Below are positions 62,231-64,000 of a DNA stretch of 64,000 nucleotides, in pieces (within the stretch, counting starts at the first letter, position 1; each line of letters opens with the position of its first letter). The notes below the pieces were generated by a model that saw nothing but the letters and a program-made list of their open reading frames with translations, was not told the DNA's origin and did not search any database. This DNA comes from Rhizobium rhododendri (lineage in GTDB: Bacteria > Pseudomonadota > Alphaproteobacteria > Rhizobiales > Rhizobiaceae). Location of the stretch: positions 124,001 through 188,000 of the forward strand of contig NZ_CP117268.1 in the NCBI RefSeq assembly GCF_007000325.2. Reading direction: 5' to 3'. The translations under genes were made by a program, and so were the position numbers.

Positions 62231-63301
62231 TTAAAGGGCGATCCCGCTGATGCGATCGAAGACGTAAACCTGGTCAGGGTTGATGTTGACGTTGAGCGCG
62301 GCGCCGTAGCTGACAGGGAACTCGCCATCCACAACGGCTGTCATTTGTTGGCCGGCAATCTCGAACAACACATGTGTCTGCGCACCGGTTGGTTCAACAA
62401 GCAGGGTCCGACCGCTGAGTGGTGATCCCTTTCCTGCCGGGTTCAAGTTCTCTGGACGCAAGCCGATCGTAACCTCCTGTCCCGACGTGACCCGCCTCTC
62501 GGCGGCAATGCGCAGCGCAGTCCCGTCCTTCAGCCGGACAACTGGCTCGCCCGCCAGACCCTCCACCACGCCGTCGAGCACATTCATGGCAGGCGAGCCA
62601 ATAAAGCCCGCGACGAACAGGTTGGCGGGGGTTCGGTAAAGTTCCAGGGGCGTGCCGTGCTGCTCTATCCTGCCCTGGTTGAGCACGACGATCCGGTCGG
62701 CAAGCGTCATGGCTTCGATCTGGTCATGGGTGACGTAGATGGACGTCGTCTGGACCTTCTGGTGGAGCGTCTTGATCTCGGCACGCATCTGGACACGGAG
62801 TTTGGCGTCGAGATTGGACAGGGGCTCGTCGAAGAGGAAGACGGAGGGATTTCGCACGACGGCCCTGCCCATGGCCACCCGCTGGCGCTGGCCTCCGGAG
62901 AGCTGGGCCGGTTTCCTCTCAAGAAGCGCGGTCAGATCCAGCATCCGTGCCGCCTCGTTGACGCGCTGGTCGATCACAGTCTTCGGCTGCCCTGACAATT
63001 TGAGATTGAATGCCATGTTCTGCGCCACTGTCATGTGCGGATAGAGCGCGTATGACTGGAACACCATGGCAATGTTGCGCTCGCGGGGCGTCAGCGCGTT
63101 GACGATGTCGCCACCGATCAGCACATCGCCGCCGGTAACCTCCTCCAGCCCGGCGATCATCCTCAGCAATGTCGACTTGCCACAACCGGATGGACCGACC
63201 AGAGCGATGAATTCCCCGTCGCTGATCGAGAGCGAGATGTCATGAATGACATCGAGCGCACCATAGGATTTGCGGAGGTTCTGAAGCTCGACGGATGCCA
63301 T
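62231..63301 (-). CDS. CUT1-type ABC ATPase (UgpC-like) of the next operon
   Basis: 356 aa. Walker A is GPSGCGKST, the signature LSGGQRQRVAMGRA, Walker B FLFDEPLSNLDAKL and the H-loop YVTHDQIEAMT. C-terminal regulatory domain with IGLRPENLNPAG and LVEPTGAQTHVLFEIAG. It is the last gene of a leftward operon that begins beyond the window and follows the MalG-like permease by 25 bases. Clearly related to, but different from, the ATPase at 61126. Confidence 0.92.
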   Translation of the reverse strand: MASVELQNLRKSYGALDVIHDISLSISDGEFIALVGPSGCGKSTLLRMIAGLEEVTGGDVLIGGDIVNALTPRERNIAMVFQSYALYPHMTVAQNMAFNLKLSGQPKTVIDQRVNEAARMLDLTALLERKPAQLSGGQRQRVAMGRAVVRNPSVFLFDEPLSNLDAKLRVQMRAEIKTLHQKVQTTSIYVTHDQIEAMTLADRIVVLNQGRIEQHGTPLELYRTPANLFVAGFIGSPAMNVLDGVVEGLAGEPVVRLKDGTALRIAAERRVTSGQEVTIGLRPENLNPAGKGSPLSGRTLLVEPTGAQTHVLFEIAGQQMTAVVDGEFPVSYGAALNVNINPDQVYVFDRISGIAL

Positions 63302-63326
63302 GCTTTGGATGCTCCAGTTGCGCCTG

Positions 63327-64000
63327 TCAGGACTTCACCGCACCGGCTGTCAGGCCAGCGATGATGTGTTTTTGCGCGAGGAAGAAGACGATGATGGTTG
63401 GCAGGATGGTCAGCGTGATGAAGGCCAGCACCAGCTGCCACTGTGTCCCGAACTCGCCGCGATAGACCATGATCCCGAGTGGCCAGGGATAGATCGATTC
63501 CGAGTTCAGCATGATCAGCGGCAGGATGTAGCTATTCCAGCTGCCGACGAAGGAAATGATGCTGACAGTGGCGATGATCGGTCGCGAAAGCGGAAGGGTG
63601 ATGTACCAGAAGAAGCGCATGTAGCCGCAGCCGTCGACCAGCGCTGCCTGGAACAATTCCTCCGGCAGGTTTTTGAAATAATTCCGCAGGAGCAGGATGC
63701 TCATTCCAAGTCCGAACGCGACCTGCGGCAGAACGACGCCCCAATAGGTATTGAGAAGGCCAAGATCGCGGATGCGGATGAACAGCGGCAGTATGGCTGT
63801 TGCCGCCGGGAACATCAGGCCGATCAGGAAGTAATTCAGCAGAAAATCCGAGCCGAAGAAGCGCACGTGGGCAAAGGTGAAGGCGGCCATCGCCGAGACG
63901 CTGACGGTCAGGAACACCGTCAGCAGGGCGATGATCAGCGAATTCATCATCTGTCGCCAGTAGCGATCGCCAAACAGGATGTCGGTGTAGTTTTCGACAT
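63327..64000 (-). CDS. CUT1-type ABC permease (MalG-like), partial
   Basis: The reading frame stays open to the window edge, so the N-terminus is missing; visible upstream residues VENYTDILFGDRYWRQ fit a MalG-type first periplasmic loop. The rest shows five helices (LLTVFLTVSVSAMAAFTF among them), the EAA motif FQAALVDGCGYMRFFWY, and the C-terminal AQKHIIAGLTAGAVKS. It serves with the adjacent ATPase. The first permease and binding protein should lie beyond 64000. Confidence 0.9.
   Translation of the reverse strand, partial: VENYTDILFGDRYWRQMMNSLIIALLTVFLTVSVSAMAAFTFAHVRFFGSDFLLNYFLIGLMFPAATAILPLFIRIRDLGLLNTYWGVVLPQVAFGLGMSILLLRNYFKNLPEELFQAALVDGCGYMRFFWYITLPLSRPIIATVSIISFVGSWNSYILPLIMLNSESIYPWPLGIMVYRGEFGTQWQLVLAFITLTILPTIIVFFLAQKHIIAGLTAGAVKS

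Overview
The window looks like accessory or chromid-type DNA from a Rhizobiaceae bacterium (Rhizobium/Agrobacterium group). The evidence is a high-GC coding bias, a RopA-like porin, and a very high density of ABC uptake systems, each with its own regulator and catabolic enzymes. No rRNA, tRNA, CRISPR array, insertion sequence or replication origin was seen. All assignments come from reading the sequence; nothing was searched against a database.

Layout. 1-4.5 kb: a VOC protein, a creatinase-like M24 hydrolase, and a divergent amino-acid-type ABC operon. 4.6-7.8 kb: a SARP/BTAD-type regulator with a TPR-like C-terminus, a 72-aa peptide, and an exported metallo-beta-lactamase-fold hydrolase. 7.9-12.7 kb: a tightly coupled three-gene operon with an ATP-grasp/papain-like fusion, a fold-type-I PLP enzyme, and a PLP decarboxylase. 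This is the best candidate for an undescribed pathway. 13-24 kb: porin, a frameshifted GGDEF-EAL protein, an MFS exporter, a FAD/NAD(P)-binding protein, a phosphoethanolamine transferase, and an alpha/beta hydrolase divergent from a MarR regulator. 24-27.5 kb: a one-TM hypothetical protein, an ABC-F ATPase and a VapBC-type pair.

27.5-35.1 kb: a complete glycoside-uptake operon (binding protein, two permeases, GH2 glycosidase, ATPase) with a LacI regulator. The same near-palindrome lies in front of both the operon and the regulator gene. 35.3-41.5 kb: small exported and hypothetical proteins, a TetR-PspA-YiaAB envelope-stress module with three copies of one palindrome, and a three-domain LplT-PlsC-acyl-ACP synthetase fusion. 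41.8-49.5 kb: an amino-acid-type binding protein, a fused permease-ATPase, an acetamidase/formamidase, an AraC regulator fused to a second acetamidase/formamidase domain (very unusual), RidA, and a PheC-like cyclohexadienyl dehydratase.

49.5-56 kb: an M20 peptidase, a dimethylglycine/sarcosine dehydrogenase-like flavoenzyme, a TetR regulator, and a Tat-exported orphan peptide-type binding protein. One palindrome occurs in opposite orientations in front of the flavoenzyme and the binding protein. 56-62.2 kb: GntR regulator, Cys/Met-metabolism PLP enzyme, and a complete CUT1-type ABC transporter. 62.2-64 kb: the distal end of another CUT1-type ABC operon that runs off the window.

Two cross-cutting patterns stand out. 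Three ABC operons carry a GC-rich hairpin directly after the binding-protein gene and before the permease gene, probably for differential expression. Three local regulators can be paired with palindromic operators visible in the sequence.
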